From the NCBI RefSeq assembly GCF_048066115.1, contig NZ_JBLTYX010000008.1, positions 124,001 to 188,000 on the forward strand: a stretch of DNA of 64,000 bases, given 5' to 3'. A model generated the notes under the pieces. That model saw only the letters and a list, made by a program, of their open reading frames with translations, was not told where the DNA came from and ran no database searches. Position numbers and translations under genes: made by a program. The first letter of the stretch is position 1. Every line of letters starts with the position of its first letter. Positions 25,898-33,895 of this stretch are shown here, one piece after another. This DNA comes from Niveispirillum sp048066115 (lineage in GTDB: Bacteria; Pseudomonadota; Alphaproteobacteria; Azospirillales; Azospirillaceae).

Positions 25898-27550
25898 ATG
25901 CCCAAGGATTGCGCCCCCGACACCGCGTTGGTCGAAGAACGCCTGGATTTCTTTCGCCTGGACCAGCAGGCGCGGGCGGCCCTGCGCGATGCGCGCGCGG
26001 TGCTGATGCCGGCCCTGCCGCGCGTGGCGGCCGGTTTCTACCGGCGTCTGGCGGGGGTGGAACGGCTGGCGCCGCTGATCGCCGGGGCGGGGCAGGTGGA
26101 CCGCTTGATCGGGGCGCAGGTGGACCATTGGGGTGACTTGTTCTCCGGCGATTTCGACGCGGATTATTTCGACCGCGCGCGGCGCGTGGGGCGGACGCAT
26201 GACCGGATCGGGCTGGAACCGCGCTGGTATGTCGGTGCCTATGCGCATTTCCTGGATGACATCATCGGCCTGCTGCTGGAACGGCGCTGGTCGCGCGAAC
26301 GCACGCATGCCGCCCTGAACGCCGTGATGCGCGCCACCCTGCTGGACATGGAACTGGCTATCTCTACCTATGCCGAAAGCGGGGAGGCGACGCGGCTGAA
26401 GCTGGAACTGCTGCAGCTCACCGACCGGATCGAACATGACATCGACCAGACGGTGGCCGATGTGGCGGCCAAGGCCTTGCATATGGCCGACAGTGCCGAC
26501 CGATTGGGCACCATCGCCGATGATCTGCATGATGCCGCTTCGGCCATGGCCGAAGCGGCGGCCCATGCGCTGGCCGATGTGCAGGCCGTGGCGACGGCCA
26601 CCGAACAGTTGGAAAGCGCCAGCCAGGCCATCGCCGAACAGGTGGCGCAGAGTGCCACCGTCACCGACACGGTGGCCAAACAGGCCGGTGACGCCGCCCG
26701 CATCGTGGCCGGCCTGTCCCAGGCCACGGGGCGGATCAGCGACGTGGCGAAGCTGGTCCAGGCCATCGCCGCCCAGACCAAGCTGCTGGCCCTGAACGCC
26801 AATATCGAGGCGGCGCGGGCCGGCGATGCCGGGCGCGGCTTCGCCGTGGTGGCGGGGGAGGTGAAAAGCCTGGCCCGCCAGACGGAGGATGCCATCGGCA
26901 CCGTCAATGTCCAGGCCGGCGACATCCGTCAGGCCACCGATGCCACCGGCCGGTCGGTGGATGGCATGGTGCGCGACATCCGCCATGTCGAAAACATCTC
27001 CGGCCAGGTGCGCGACGCCACGGACCAGCAACGCCATGCGACCGCGGAAATCTCCCGCGGCGCGCTTTCCGCGGCCGAACAGGCCCGTTGTCTGGCCGAA
27101 CGGGCCGGCGGTATGCTGGACCATGCCCGCATGACCGGCGACACGGCGGCGGAGGTGCGGGAGATGGCGGCCGGGGTGAACGACATGTTGTCGGGCCTGC
27201 GACGCCGGGTGACGGAGGTGCTGCGCCGTTCCACGGCCGGCGACCGTCGCCGCGCCCTGCGCCTGCCACTGTCGGTGGGGTTCGAGGCGGAATTCGGCCA
27301 TGCCCGCGTTGCCGGCCACACCCTGGACCTGTCGGTGGAAGGCTGCCTGCTGCACGGATCGCAGACGGGGACCTGCGCCCCCGGCAGCAGCGGCCAGCTG
27401 CGCCTGGACGGCATCGGCACCGTCAGCGCATCGGTCCGCGCGATCAGCGGTGCCGGCGTGCATGTCGGGTTCGATGCGGTGCCGGACCCGGTGCAACTGG
27501 CGATCCGGCAGATGCTCAATGCCAGGGAAAGGGACTATTCCCGCACATAA
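25898..27550 (+). CDS. Soluble globin-coupled chemoreceptor with C-terminal PilZ domain
   Basis: About 550 residues with no membrane segment. Residues 1-165 are a protoglobin-like sensor domain with His101 in GRTHDRIGLEPRW as the likely proximal haem ligand. A methyl-accepting signalling domain follows with the hairpin tip (TKLLALNANIEAARAGDAGRGFAVVAGEV). Residues about 445-550 are a PilZ domain with RRALR and DLSVEG, the c-di-GMP-binding pair. It should sense oxygen and feed the chemotaxis kinase, with c-di-GMP modulating the output, as described for the PilZ-containing Tlp1 receptor of Azospirillum. ATG 25898 is chosen for its GGAG; the frame is open to 25769. The end overlaps the convergent Lrp gene by 16 bases. 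Confidence 0.9.
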   Translation: MPKDCAPDTALVEERLDFFRLDQQARAALRDARAVLMPALPRVAAGFYRRLAGVERLAPLIAGAGQVDRLIGAQVDHWGDLFSGDFDADYFDRARRVGRTHDRIGLEPRWYVGAYAHFLDDIIGLLLERRWSRERTHAALNAVMRATLLDMELAISTYAESGEATRLKLELLQLTDRIEHDIDQTVADVAAKALHMADSADRLGTIADDLHDAASAMAEAAAHALADVQAVATATEQLESASQAIAEQVAQSATVTDTVAKQAGDAARIVAGLSQATGRISDVAKLVQAIAAQTKLLALNANIEAARAGDAGRGFAVVAGEVKSLARQTEDAIGTVNVQAGDIRQATDATGRSVDGMVRDIRHVENISGQVRDATDQQRHATAEISRGALSAAEQARCLAERAGGMLDHARMTGDTAAEVREMAAGVNDMLSGLRRRVTEVLRRSTAGDRRRALRLPLSVGFEAEFGHARVAGHTLDLSVEGCLLHGSQTGTCAPGSSGQLRLDGIGTVSASVRAISGAGVHVGFDAVPDPVQLAIRQMLNARERDYSRT

Positions 27551-28011
27551 TCCAGCGGCAGTTCCGTCGTGTATTTCAAGCATTCCATGGAAAAGCCGGC
27601 GGACACGTCCGACAGGTTGGCCACCTTGATCAGGCGTTTATAGAGCGCGTCGTAGCCGGCGATGCTGTCGACCATGAACTTGATCAGATAGTCGATATCG
27701 CCCGACATGCGGTGAAGCTCAATCACCTCCGGAATGCGGGCCACCCCTTCGGCGAATTTTTGCAGCCACTCTTCCGAATGGGTGGCCGTGCGGATCAGGA
27801 TGAAGCCGGTCAAGCCCAGGTTAAGCTTGGCCGGGTTCAGCAATGCCACGCGCTTGGCGATGATCCCGTCATCCTCCAGCCGCTTGATACGGCGCCAGCA
27901 GGGCGTTTGCGACACGCCGGCCCGTTCCGCGATTTCCGCCACCGAACCCGACGCGTCGGCTTGCAGCGTGGCCAGGATCTTGCGATCGATCTGATCCAAA
28001 ATGTTCTCCAA
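27535..28011 (-). CDS. Lrp/AsnC family transcriptional regulator
   Basis: A 158-residue protein. The N-terminal winged helix-turn-helix (DQIDRKILATLQADASGSVAEIAERAGVSQTPCWRRIKRLEDDGII) is followed by a RAM ligand-binding domain (FILIRTATHSEEW ... RMSGDIDYLIKFMV). Family members respond to amino acids and often regulate a divergent neighbour. The DUF6356-like/YeiH pair starts 119 bases away in the opposite direction and is the likely target. Confidence 0.92.
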   Translation of the reverse strand: MENILDQIDRKILATLQADASGSVAEIAERAGVSQTPCWRRIKRLEDDGIIAKRVALLNPAKLNLGLTGFILIRTATHSEEWLQKFAEGVARIPEVIELHRMSGDIDYLIKFMVDSIAGYDALYKRLIKVANLSDVSAGFSMECLKYTTELPLDYVRE

Positions 28012-28130
28012 ATCCGGAAAATCTTAGAACAAATTCGCACGAATTACCCCGATCGACCAAGGTAATTTAGACAAAAATCACGCCAATCCGGTGATAGGCT
28101 CTCTTTGTTTCCGGCATAGGGAGGAAGGCC

Positions 28131-28373
28131 ATGCTGTACCGCCTGTTCAACGAGCATCCGGCCAATGTGGGCGAGAGCTATCTGGGCCATATGGGCCAGG
28201 CCTTCCATTTCGGCTTCTCCATGCTGTTCGCGGGCCTGGCCTGTCTGATCCATGGTTTCTTCCCCTTCCTGTTCGTGAAGACGGGCAGCAACGCCATCCG
28301 CCGCCTGCATGACCGCATGGTCACCCATCGCGACCGCCGCACGGTGATCGCACCGGGGACGGTCACCCGATGA
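28131..28373 (+). CDS. Small DUF6356-like membrane protein
   Basis: An 80-residue protein with an N-terminal HPANVGESYLGHM segment and one hydrophobic stretch (FHFGFSMLFAGLACLIHGFFPFLF). This pattern matches the uncharacterised DUF6356 family as I recall it. AGGAAGG precedes ATG 28131. Its stop overlaps the start of the YeiH gene (ATGA), so the two are translationally coupled. No function is known. Confidence 0.7.
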   Translation: MLYRLFNEHPANVGESYLGHMGQAFHFGFSMLFAGLACLIHGFFPFLFVKTGSNAIRRLHDRMVTHRDRRTVIAPGTVTR

Positions 28374-29401
28374 CGTTCGCCCCCTGGACCAGTCAGCCGG
28401 CGCGGCACCCGCTGGTCCAGCGGGGACGCGACGCGCTGCCCGGCCTGCTGCTGGCCGCCATCGTGGCGCTGGCGGCGGGGCAGATGGCGGCGTGGCAGGG
28501 TGGGCCGGTGATGCTCTATGCCCTGCTGTTCGGCATGGGCCTGAATTTCCTGGCATCCGACGCCCGCTGCCAGCCGGGTATCACCATCGCCACCAAGCCG
28601 GTCCTGCGCCTGGGTGTGGCGCTGCTGGGCGCCAAGGTCACGCTGGGCGACATGCTGGGTCTGGGTTGGGGGGCCGTGGCGCTGGCCATTTCCGGCCTGC
28701 TGGTCACCCTGTCCGGTGGCTATGTCATCGGCCGGTTGCTGCGCCTGAACCCGGCGCATGCGCTGCTGTCCGCAGGCGCCGTGGCCATCTGCGGCGCCTC
28801 GGCGGCGCTCGCCATTTCCGCGGCATTGCCGGCCAGGCATCAGGCGGAGAAGCCGACCCTGCTGGTGGTCGTCGGCGTCACCGCCCTGTCCACCATTGCC
28901 ATGCTGGCTTATCCGCTGCTGTCCCGCCTGCTGGGGCTGGGGGAGGAACAGGCGGGCCTGTTCTTCGGCGCCACCATCCATGATGTGGCGCAGGTGGTGG
29001 GGGCGGGCTATCTCGTTTCCGACCATGCGGCGGAGGTAGCGGCCATCGTCAAGCTGATGCGCGTGGCCTGCCTGGTGCCCGTGGTCATGGCCGTGGCCTG
29101 GATCTTCTGGGAGAAGGGGGAGGGGACGCGCAAGGCCGCCCTGCCGACCATCCCGCTGTTCCTGCTGGGATTCGTCGCCCTGGTGGCGGTGAACAGCGCC
29201 GGCCTGCTGCCCGCCCCCACCCTGGCGCTGCTGGGCGAGGTGTCGCGCGGCTGTCTGGTGCTGGCCGTGGCGGCGCTGGGCATGAAGACCAGCCTGAAGG
29301 AACTGGCGGCCCTGGGGCCCCGTCCCGTGGCGGCCCTGGTGGGCCAGACGCTGCTGCTGGCCGTCTTCGCGCTCTGCTTCATTTCGCTGCTCGGCAGTTA
29401 A
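28370..29401 (+). CDS. YeiH family putative sulfate exporter (UPF0324)
   Basis: A 343-residue integral membrane protein with about ten helices. Typical YeiH segments are visible: KPVLRLGVALLGAKVTLGDM, AICGASAALAI and LFFGATIHDVAQVVGAGYLVS. The family is annotated as a sulfate or sulfonate exporter, with weak experimental support in general. It overlaps the upstream small protein by 4 bases and is divergent from the Lrp-type regulator, an arrangement also seen for YeiH and a regulator in other bacteria. Confidence 0.9.
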   Translation: MTFAPWTSQPARHPLVQRGRDALPGLLLAAIVALAAGQMAAWQGGPVMLYALLFGMGLNFLASDARCQPGITIATKPVLRLGVALLGAKVTLGDMLGLGWGAVALAISGLLVTLSGGYVIGRLLRLNPAHALLSAGAVAICGASAALAISAALPARHQAEKPTLLVVVGVTALSTIAMLAYPLLSRLLGLGEEQAGLFFGATIHDVAQVVGAGYLVSDHAAEVAAIVKLMRVACLVPVVMAVAWIFWEKGEGTRKAALPTIPLFLLGFVALVAVNSAGLLPAPTLALLGEVSRGCLVLAVAALGMKTSLKELAALGPRPVAALVGQTLLLAVFALCFISLLGS

Positions 29402-29403
29402 TA

Positions 29404-29520
29404 CAGCGCCCTCAGGCGCCGAGCGCCCACATCCGTGGGCTTGGCTTGCGCGCCCATGGGGGCGCGGGCCGGCGGTTGCTGGCCTCCAGCGGTACGAGAC
29501 AAAGTCTCATGCCGCTGGCC
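29404..29520. repeat. Modular multi-hairpin element, copy 2 (inverted)
   Basis: Read on the minus strand, it carries the same core as copy 1 (AGCCAAGCCCACGGATGTGG, then a CTGAGGG tail). Its outer hairpin is a different sequence: CCAGCGGTACGAGAC (29486-29500) pairs with GTCTCATGCCGCTGG (29504-29518) around AAA, allowing two G-T pairs. It lies just after the YeiH stop. Confidence 0.8.
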
Positions 29521-29588
29521 TGAGCCTTTCACATCCCACTTGCCAGAAAAAATCCCCCCGCAATCACAACAAGCCTGTTGCCTTCTTT

Positions 29589-29606
29589 TATGACACCGGT
29601 TACCTA
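29589..29606. promoter_or_regulatory. Candidate operator of the hexuronate genes
   Basis: TATGACACCGGTTACCTA is an imperfect dyad centred on CCGG, the pattern of many LacI/GalR sites. It ends 47 bases before the uxaC start. A weak TTGCCT at 29578 could be the -35 box. No matching regulator gene lies beside uxaC. Confidence 0.4.
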
Positions 29607-29653
29607 ATAGAAGCGCGACCATCCCGGTTACCGGCGCCCCCAAGGTGTTATCG

Positions 29654-31069
29654 ATGTCCAAGCCTTTGGCCCTGCATGAAGACCGTCTGTTTCCCGCCGA
29701 TCCTGGTACCCGCGCCATCGCACGGCGGCTGTACCAGCTGGTCAAGGACCTGCCGATCATCAGCCCGCACGGCCATACCGACCCGTCCTGGTTCGCCGGC
29801 AATGCCAATTTCGGCAACCCGACGCAACTGCTGCTGGCCCCGGACCATTATGTCTATCGCATGCTGTACAGCCAGGGCATCGCCATGGGCGATGTCGGCG
29901 TGGGCGACCGGTCCGGGCCGTCCAGCGCCGATCCGCGTGCCGCCTGGCACCTGTTCGCCAATAATTTCCACCTGTTCCGCGCCACACCCAGCTGGCTGTG
30001 GCTGAATTTCGTGTTCACCAAGGTGTTCGGCATCGATGTCGCCCTGTCGGCTGACACCGCTGACCATTACTATGACACGATCGACGCGGCGCTGAAGGCC
30101 GATGCCTTCCGTCCCCGTGCCCTGTTCGAGCGCTTCAATATCGAAGTGATCGCCACGACGGAGGGGCCAACCGATACGCTGGACCATCACCACAAGGTGC
30201 TGGAGAGCGGCTGGAAGGGCGGGCGCGTGGTGTCGGCCTACCGCCCCGACGCGGTGATCGACCCCGAACACGAACAGTTTCCCACCGCCATGCGCGCCTT
30301 TGCCGAGGTGACGGGGGAGGATGTGTTCACCTGGAAGGGCTATCTGAACGCCCATCGCAAGCGCCGCCAGGATTTCATGGAAGTCGGCACCACCAGCAGC
30401 GACCATGGCCATATCACGGCCAACACCGCCAACCTGTCGGCGGCGGATGCGGAAAAGCTATTCCAGAAGGTGCTGAAGGGCGATTTCACCGCCGCCGAGG
30501 CCGAGACCTTCCGTGGCCAGATGCTGACCGAGATGGCGGGGATGAGCATCGAGGATGGTCTGGTGATGCAGATCCATCCCGGCGCCTTCCGCAACCATAA
30601 TGGCCAGGTGTTCGAACGGTTCGGCCGCGACAAGGGTGCGGACGTGCCGTCGCGCACCGAATATATCAGCGCGCTGAAGCCGCTGCTGGACCGCTATGGC
30701 AATGACAAGCGCCTGTCGATCATCCTGTTCACCCTGGATGAGACGACCTATGCGCGCGAACTGGCGCCGCTGGCCGGCCATTACCCGACCTTGAAGCTGG
30801 GTCCGGCCTGGTGGTTCCATGACAGCCCGGAAGGCATGATGCGCTTCCGCGAGCAGGTGACGGAGACGGCCGGCTTCTACAACACGGTCGGTTTCAACGA
30901 CGATACCCGCGCCTTCCTGTCCATTCCCGCCCGCCACGACGTGGCGCGGCGCGTGGATTGCGCCTTCCTGGCCCGCATGGTGGCCGAGCATCGCCTGGAT
31001 GAGGATGACGCGGCGGAAGTGGCCGTCGATTTGTCATACAACTTGCCCAAGAAAGCCTATAAGCTGTAA
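29654..31069 (+). CDS. uxaC: Glucuronate isomerase
   Basis: A 471-residue enzyme that converts D-glucuronate to D-fructuronate (and galacturonate to tagaturonate), the first cytosolic step of hexuronate breakdown. The start is ATG 29654 after AAGG; an upstream GTG (29645) is in frame. The sequence is collinear with UxaC: LPIISPHGHTDPSWFAGN with the metal-binding HxH near the N-terminus, ATTEGPTDTLDHHHK, DGLVMQIHPGAFRNHN, and GPAWWFHDSPEGMMRFREQ. It leads the run uxaC-kduI-kduD. uxuA and uxuB are not in this window. Confidence 0.95.
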   Translation: MSKPLALHEDRLFPADPGTRAIARRLYQLVKDLPIISPHGHTDPSWFAGNANFGNPTQLLLAPDHYVYRMLYSQGIAMGDVGVGDRSGPSSADPRAAWHLFANNFHLFRATPSWLWLNFVFTKVFGIDVALSADTADHYYDTIDAALKADAFRPRALFERFNIEVIATTEGPTDTLDHHHKVLESGWKGGRVVSAYRPDAVIDPEHEQFPTAMRAFAEVTGEDVFTWKGYLNAHRKRRQDFMEVGTTSSDHGHITANTANLSAADAEKLFQKVLKGDFTAAEAETFRGQMLTEMAGMSIEDGLVMQIHPGAFRNHNGQVFERFGRDKGADVPSRTEYISALKPLLDRYGNDKRLSIILFTLDETTYARELAPLAGHYPTLKLGPAWWFHDSPEGMMRFREQVTETAGFYNTVGFNDDTRAFLSIPARHDVARRVDCAFLARMVAEHRLDEDDAAEVAVDLSYNLPKKAYKL

Positions 31070-31136
31070 AAGCCGCATCCGGATAGGCTGGGCGTCATCG
31101 CCGGGCCGGGTGCGAAAAAAATCGGGGAGAAACAGT

Positions 31137-31982
31137 ATGTTCGCGAAGACCTACCACGCCACCCACCCTGTCATGATGCAGGGTGCCAGCAATGACGATC
31201 TGCGCGATCGTTATCTGATGACCGGCCTGTTCGCCGCCGATCAGGTGGTGCTGAACTACAGCCATAATGAGCGTTTCGTCGTCGGTGGCGCCGTGCCCGT
31301 GAAGGGCGCCATTGTCCTGCCGCACCAGACCGAGCCGGCATCCGCCGCCGGTCACCCGTTCCTGGAACGCCGCGAGCTGGGCATCGTCAATATCGGCGGT
31401 GCGGGTTCGGTGACGGTCGATGGTACCGTGTATGAACTGGGCAACAAGGACGGGCTCTATGTCGGCATGGGTGCGAAGGATGTGACCTTCGCATCGGCGG
31501 ATGGCGCCGAGCCGGCGCGCTTCTACCTCGTCTCCACGCCTGCCCATGCCAGCTTCCCCAACAAGAAGATCGGCATCAAGGACGCGGTGGCGTTGGAGCG
31601 TGGTGCGCTGGAGACCAGCAACGAGCGCACGATCTATCAGTATATCGTCCCGGCGACCTGCCAGTCGGCGCAGCTGCTGCTGGGCCTGACCATGCTGAAG
31701 CCCGGTTCGGTGTGGAACACCATGCCGCCGCACCTGCATGACCGCCGTTCGGAAGTGTATCTGTACTGCGATATCCCCGGCGACAACCGCGTCTTCCATT
31801 TCATGGGCGAGCCGGAAGCCGCCCGCCATATCGTGGTGGCCGATGGCGAGGCGGTGATGTCCCCGCCCTGGTCCATCCACATGGGCAGCGGCACCGCCAA
31901 CTATTCCTTCATCTGGGCCATGGGCGGCGAGAATCTCGATTACACCGACATGAAGGTGATCGACATCTGCCAGCTGCGCTGA
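31137..31982 (+). CDS. kduI: 5-dehydro-4-deoxy-D-glucuronate isomerase
   Basis: A 281-residue cupin enzyme of unsaturated uronate catabolism. It interconverts 5-keto-4-deoxyuronate and 2,5-diketo-3-deoxygluconate. The metal ligands lie in PPHLHDRRSEVYLY (His, His and Glu), and the C-terminal SPPWSIHMGSGT and FIWAMGGEN segments are typical. ATG 31137 follows GGGGAGA. It starts 67 bases after uxaC and should be cotranscribed. It suggests use of lyase-derived uronates such as those from pectin in addition to glucuronate. Confidence 0.95.
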   Translation: MFAKTYHATHPVMMQGASNDDLRDRYLMTGLFAADQVVLNYSHNERFVVGGAVPVKGAIVLPHQTEPASAAGHPFLERRELGIVNIGGAGSVTVDGTVYELGNKDGLYVGMGAKDVTFASADGAEPARFYLVSTPAHASFPNKKIGIKDAVALERGALETSNERTIYQYIVPATCQSAQLLLGLTMLKPGSVWNTMPPHLHDRRSEVYLYCDIPGDNRVFHFMGEPEAARHIVVADGEAVMSPPWSIHMGSGTANYSFIWAMGGENLDYTDMKVIDICQLR

Positions 31983-32004
31983 GCGGCGGTCTATCGCTTT
32001 CTTC

Positions 32005-32125
32005 CGTCATCCCGGCGGAAGCCGGGACCCAGGAGCCAAGCGCCCGACCTGTCGATAGCGTTCAGCGAGGCAGCGTCGAGGGTTGGTCCTATGGCCCTTG
32101 GGTCCCGGCTTCCGCCGGGATGACG
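32005..32125. repeat. Dispersed palindromic repeat, copy 2
   Basis: Perfect 27-base arms (32005-32031 and 32099-32125) contain CGTCATCCCGGCGGAAGCC. The internal sequence resembles copy 1 at 21238-21359. It sits between kduI and kduD inside an apparent operon, where the hairpin could protect or cut the message. Confidence 0.9.
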
Positions 32126-32186
32126 CAGGGGGCGGAAAGCGTCTCATGTCAAAAGAATGCCGAATGGCCAAGAGGAGCATCCCATC

Positions 32187-32945
32187 ATGAGCAATCCCTT
32201 CGACCTTTCCGGCAAGGTGGCTTTGGTAACCGGTGCCAATACCGGTATCGGCCAGGGTATCGCGCTGGCGCTGGCCCAGGCCGGGGCATCCATCGTCGCC
32301 GTCGGCCGTTCCACGCCCACCGATACGCAGGCCGCCGTCGAGGGGGCGGACGGAAAGTTCGCTTTCGTGTCCGCCGATCTGGGCACTGGTGCGCCGGTGG
32401 CCGAGATCGTGGAGAAGGCCACCGCCGCCTTCGGCCGCATCGACATCCTGATCAACAATGCCGGCACCATCCGCCGCGCCGACGCCCTGGAATTCTCCGA
32501 ACAGGATTGGGACGACGTCCTGGACGTCAACCTGAAGACCCCGTTCTTTCTGGCCCAGGCGGTGGCGAAGAAGTTCATCGCGCAAGGGTCGGGTGGGAAG
32601 ATCATCAATATCGCCAGCATGCTGTCCTTCCAGGGCGGCATCCGCGTGGTGTCCTACACCGCGTCGAAGAGCGGCATTGCCGGCGTCACCAAGCTGCTGG
32701 CCAATGAATGGGCGTCCAAGGGCATCAATGTGAATGCCATCGCGCCCGGCTATTTCGCCACCAACAATACCGAGGCGCTGCGCGCCGACGAGAACCGCAA
32801 CCGCGACATCCTGGCCCGCATCCCGGCCGCGCGCTGGGGTTCCCCGTCGGACCTGGGCGGTGCCGCCGTGTTCCTGTCCTCGGCCGCCGCCGACTATGTC
32901 CATGGCATCACCCTGCCCGTGGATGGCGGCTGGCTGGCCCGGTAA
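32187..32945 (+). CDS. kduD: 2-deoxy-D-gluconate 3-dehydrogenase (SDR)
   Basis: A 252-residue classical short-chain dehydrogenase. TGANTGIG near the N-terminus binds NAD(H), NNAG follows, and the active site is the Ser of ASMLSFQGG with YTASK. Length and sequence fit KduD, which reduces 2,5-diketo-3-deoxygluconate to 2-keto-3-deoxygluconate after KduI. ATG 32187 follows AGGAG; an upstream in-frame ATG (32157) lies in non-coding sequence. A strong terminator follows the stop. Confidence 0.92.
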   Translation: MSNPFDLSGKVALVTGANTGIGQGIALALAQAGASIVAVGRSTPTDTQAAVEGADGKFAFVSADLGTGAPVAEIVEKATAAFGRIDILINNAGTIRRADALEFSEQDWDDVLDVNLKTPFFLAQAVAKKFIAQGSGGKIINIASMLSFQGGIRVVSYTASKSGIAGVTKLLANEWASKGINVNAIAPGYFATNNTEALRADENRNRDILARIPAARWGSPSDLGGAAVFLSSAAADYVHGITLPVDGGWLAR

Positions 32946-32988
32946 CTGTTAACTCCCAGCAGCGCGTACCCACCGCTGCCACTCAGGC

Positions 32989-33023
32989 CCCCCGCCCACC
33001 CCATGGGCGGGGGTTTCTTTTTT
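32989..33023 (+). terminator. Intrinsic terminator after kduD
   Basis: CCCCCGCCCA (32989-32998) pairs with TGGGCGGGGG (33004-33013) around a 5-base loop, followed by TTTCTTTTTT. It ends the uxaC-kduI-kduD transcript and touches the stop of the convergent HAD gene. Confidence 0.9.
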
Positions 33024-33685
33024 CAGGCACAGGCCAGCCGTATCGCGCCGTCCGCCGACACATCCACATCCAGCGCCGCATAGTCCGCGATGGTCGGATG
33101 CGGGGTATCTACCGGATGCGTATGGGTGGCCGTGACCACCAACACCGCCGCCCCGGCCGCTTCCGCCGCCGCGATGCCGGCCGGGCTGTCCTCCAGCACC
33201 AGGCAGTTGTCGGTCGACGTGCCCAGCTTCTCCGCCGCCAGCAGGAAGCAATCCGGCGCCGGCTTGCCACGCTGCACATCCTCCGCTGCGATCATCAGGT
33301 GGGGCAGAGGAATGCCCACCGCCGCCAGCCGTGCACTGGCCAGAAGGCGCGGGGCGGAGGTGACGATGGCCCAACGTTCCGGGGGCAAGGCGGCCAGGAA
33401 GGCGGCGACGCCGGCAATCGGCTCGATCCCCTCCACATCCTCGATCTCCGCCGCGGTGATGGCGGCGGCCTCAGCCACCGGGTCCAGGCCCGGCAGGTTC
33501 AGGCGGCGGATGGTTTCCACCGACTGCACGCCATGGATGGTGGGCAGGAAGGCGGCCACGTCCAGCCCCTGGCGCTCTGCCCAGGCGGCCCAGACCCGCT
33601 CCGCCGATTTGATGGAACTGAGAACCGTGCCATCCATGTCGAGCAGGATCGTGTCGATCACCCGGTCGGGAAACAGAAGGGACAT
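33023..33685 (-). CDS. HAD-superfamily sugar phosphatase-like hydrolase
   Basis: A 220-residue HAD subfamily IA protein. The nucleophile motif is LDMDGTVLSS, the Ser/Thr motif is IVTSAPR, the Lys lies in RGKPAPDCFLLAA, and the acidic motif is VLEDSPAGIAAAEAAG. Such enzymes dephosphorylate small sugar phosphates. The N-terminal cap is short. ATG 33685 is preferred (GGAG upstream); the frame runs on to 33793. It is convergent with kduD and divergent from GH115, so a role with sugar phosphates is plausible but unproven. Confidence 0.88.
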   Translation of the reverse strand: MSLLFPDRVIDTILLDMDGTVLSSIKSAERVWAAWAERQGLDVAAFLPTIHGVQSVETIRRLNLPGLDPVAEAAAITAAEIEDVEGIEPIAGVAAFLAALPPERWAIVTSAPRLLASARLAAVGIPLPHLMIAAEDVQRGKPAPDCFLLAAEKLGTSTDNCLVLEDSPAGIAAAEAAGAAVLVVTATHTHPVDTPHPTIADYAALDVDVSADGAIRLACA

Positions 33686-33895
33686 CAAGGGGCTCCGCTT
33701 ATCATCGTGTCCCCAGGCTATCGCATCGGATCGGTCACGACAGTCGGTCTCCCCGCATGGCTCCCTCCCGTCTGGTGAAGGGAGCGCTAACAATGTCGTT
33801 GTCCCGATCCATCATGTATACTACCATACCAGTTAAGGCTTGCAGGCCTTGGCGACCGACGATCAACGTCGGCGTGATTGGTAGAGGAAACGCCC

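Noticed and set aside
33816..33829. GTATACTACCATAC as a UxuR/ExuR-type operator upstream of GH115
   Set aside because: Only four outer base pairs are symmetric and the match to known hexuronate operators is poor.
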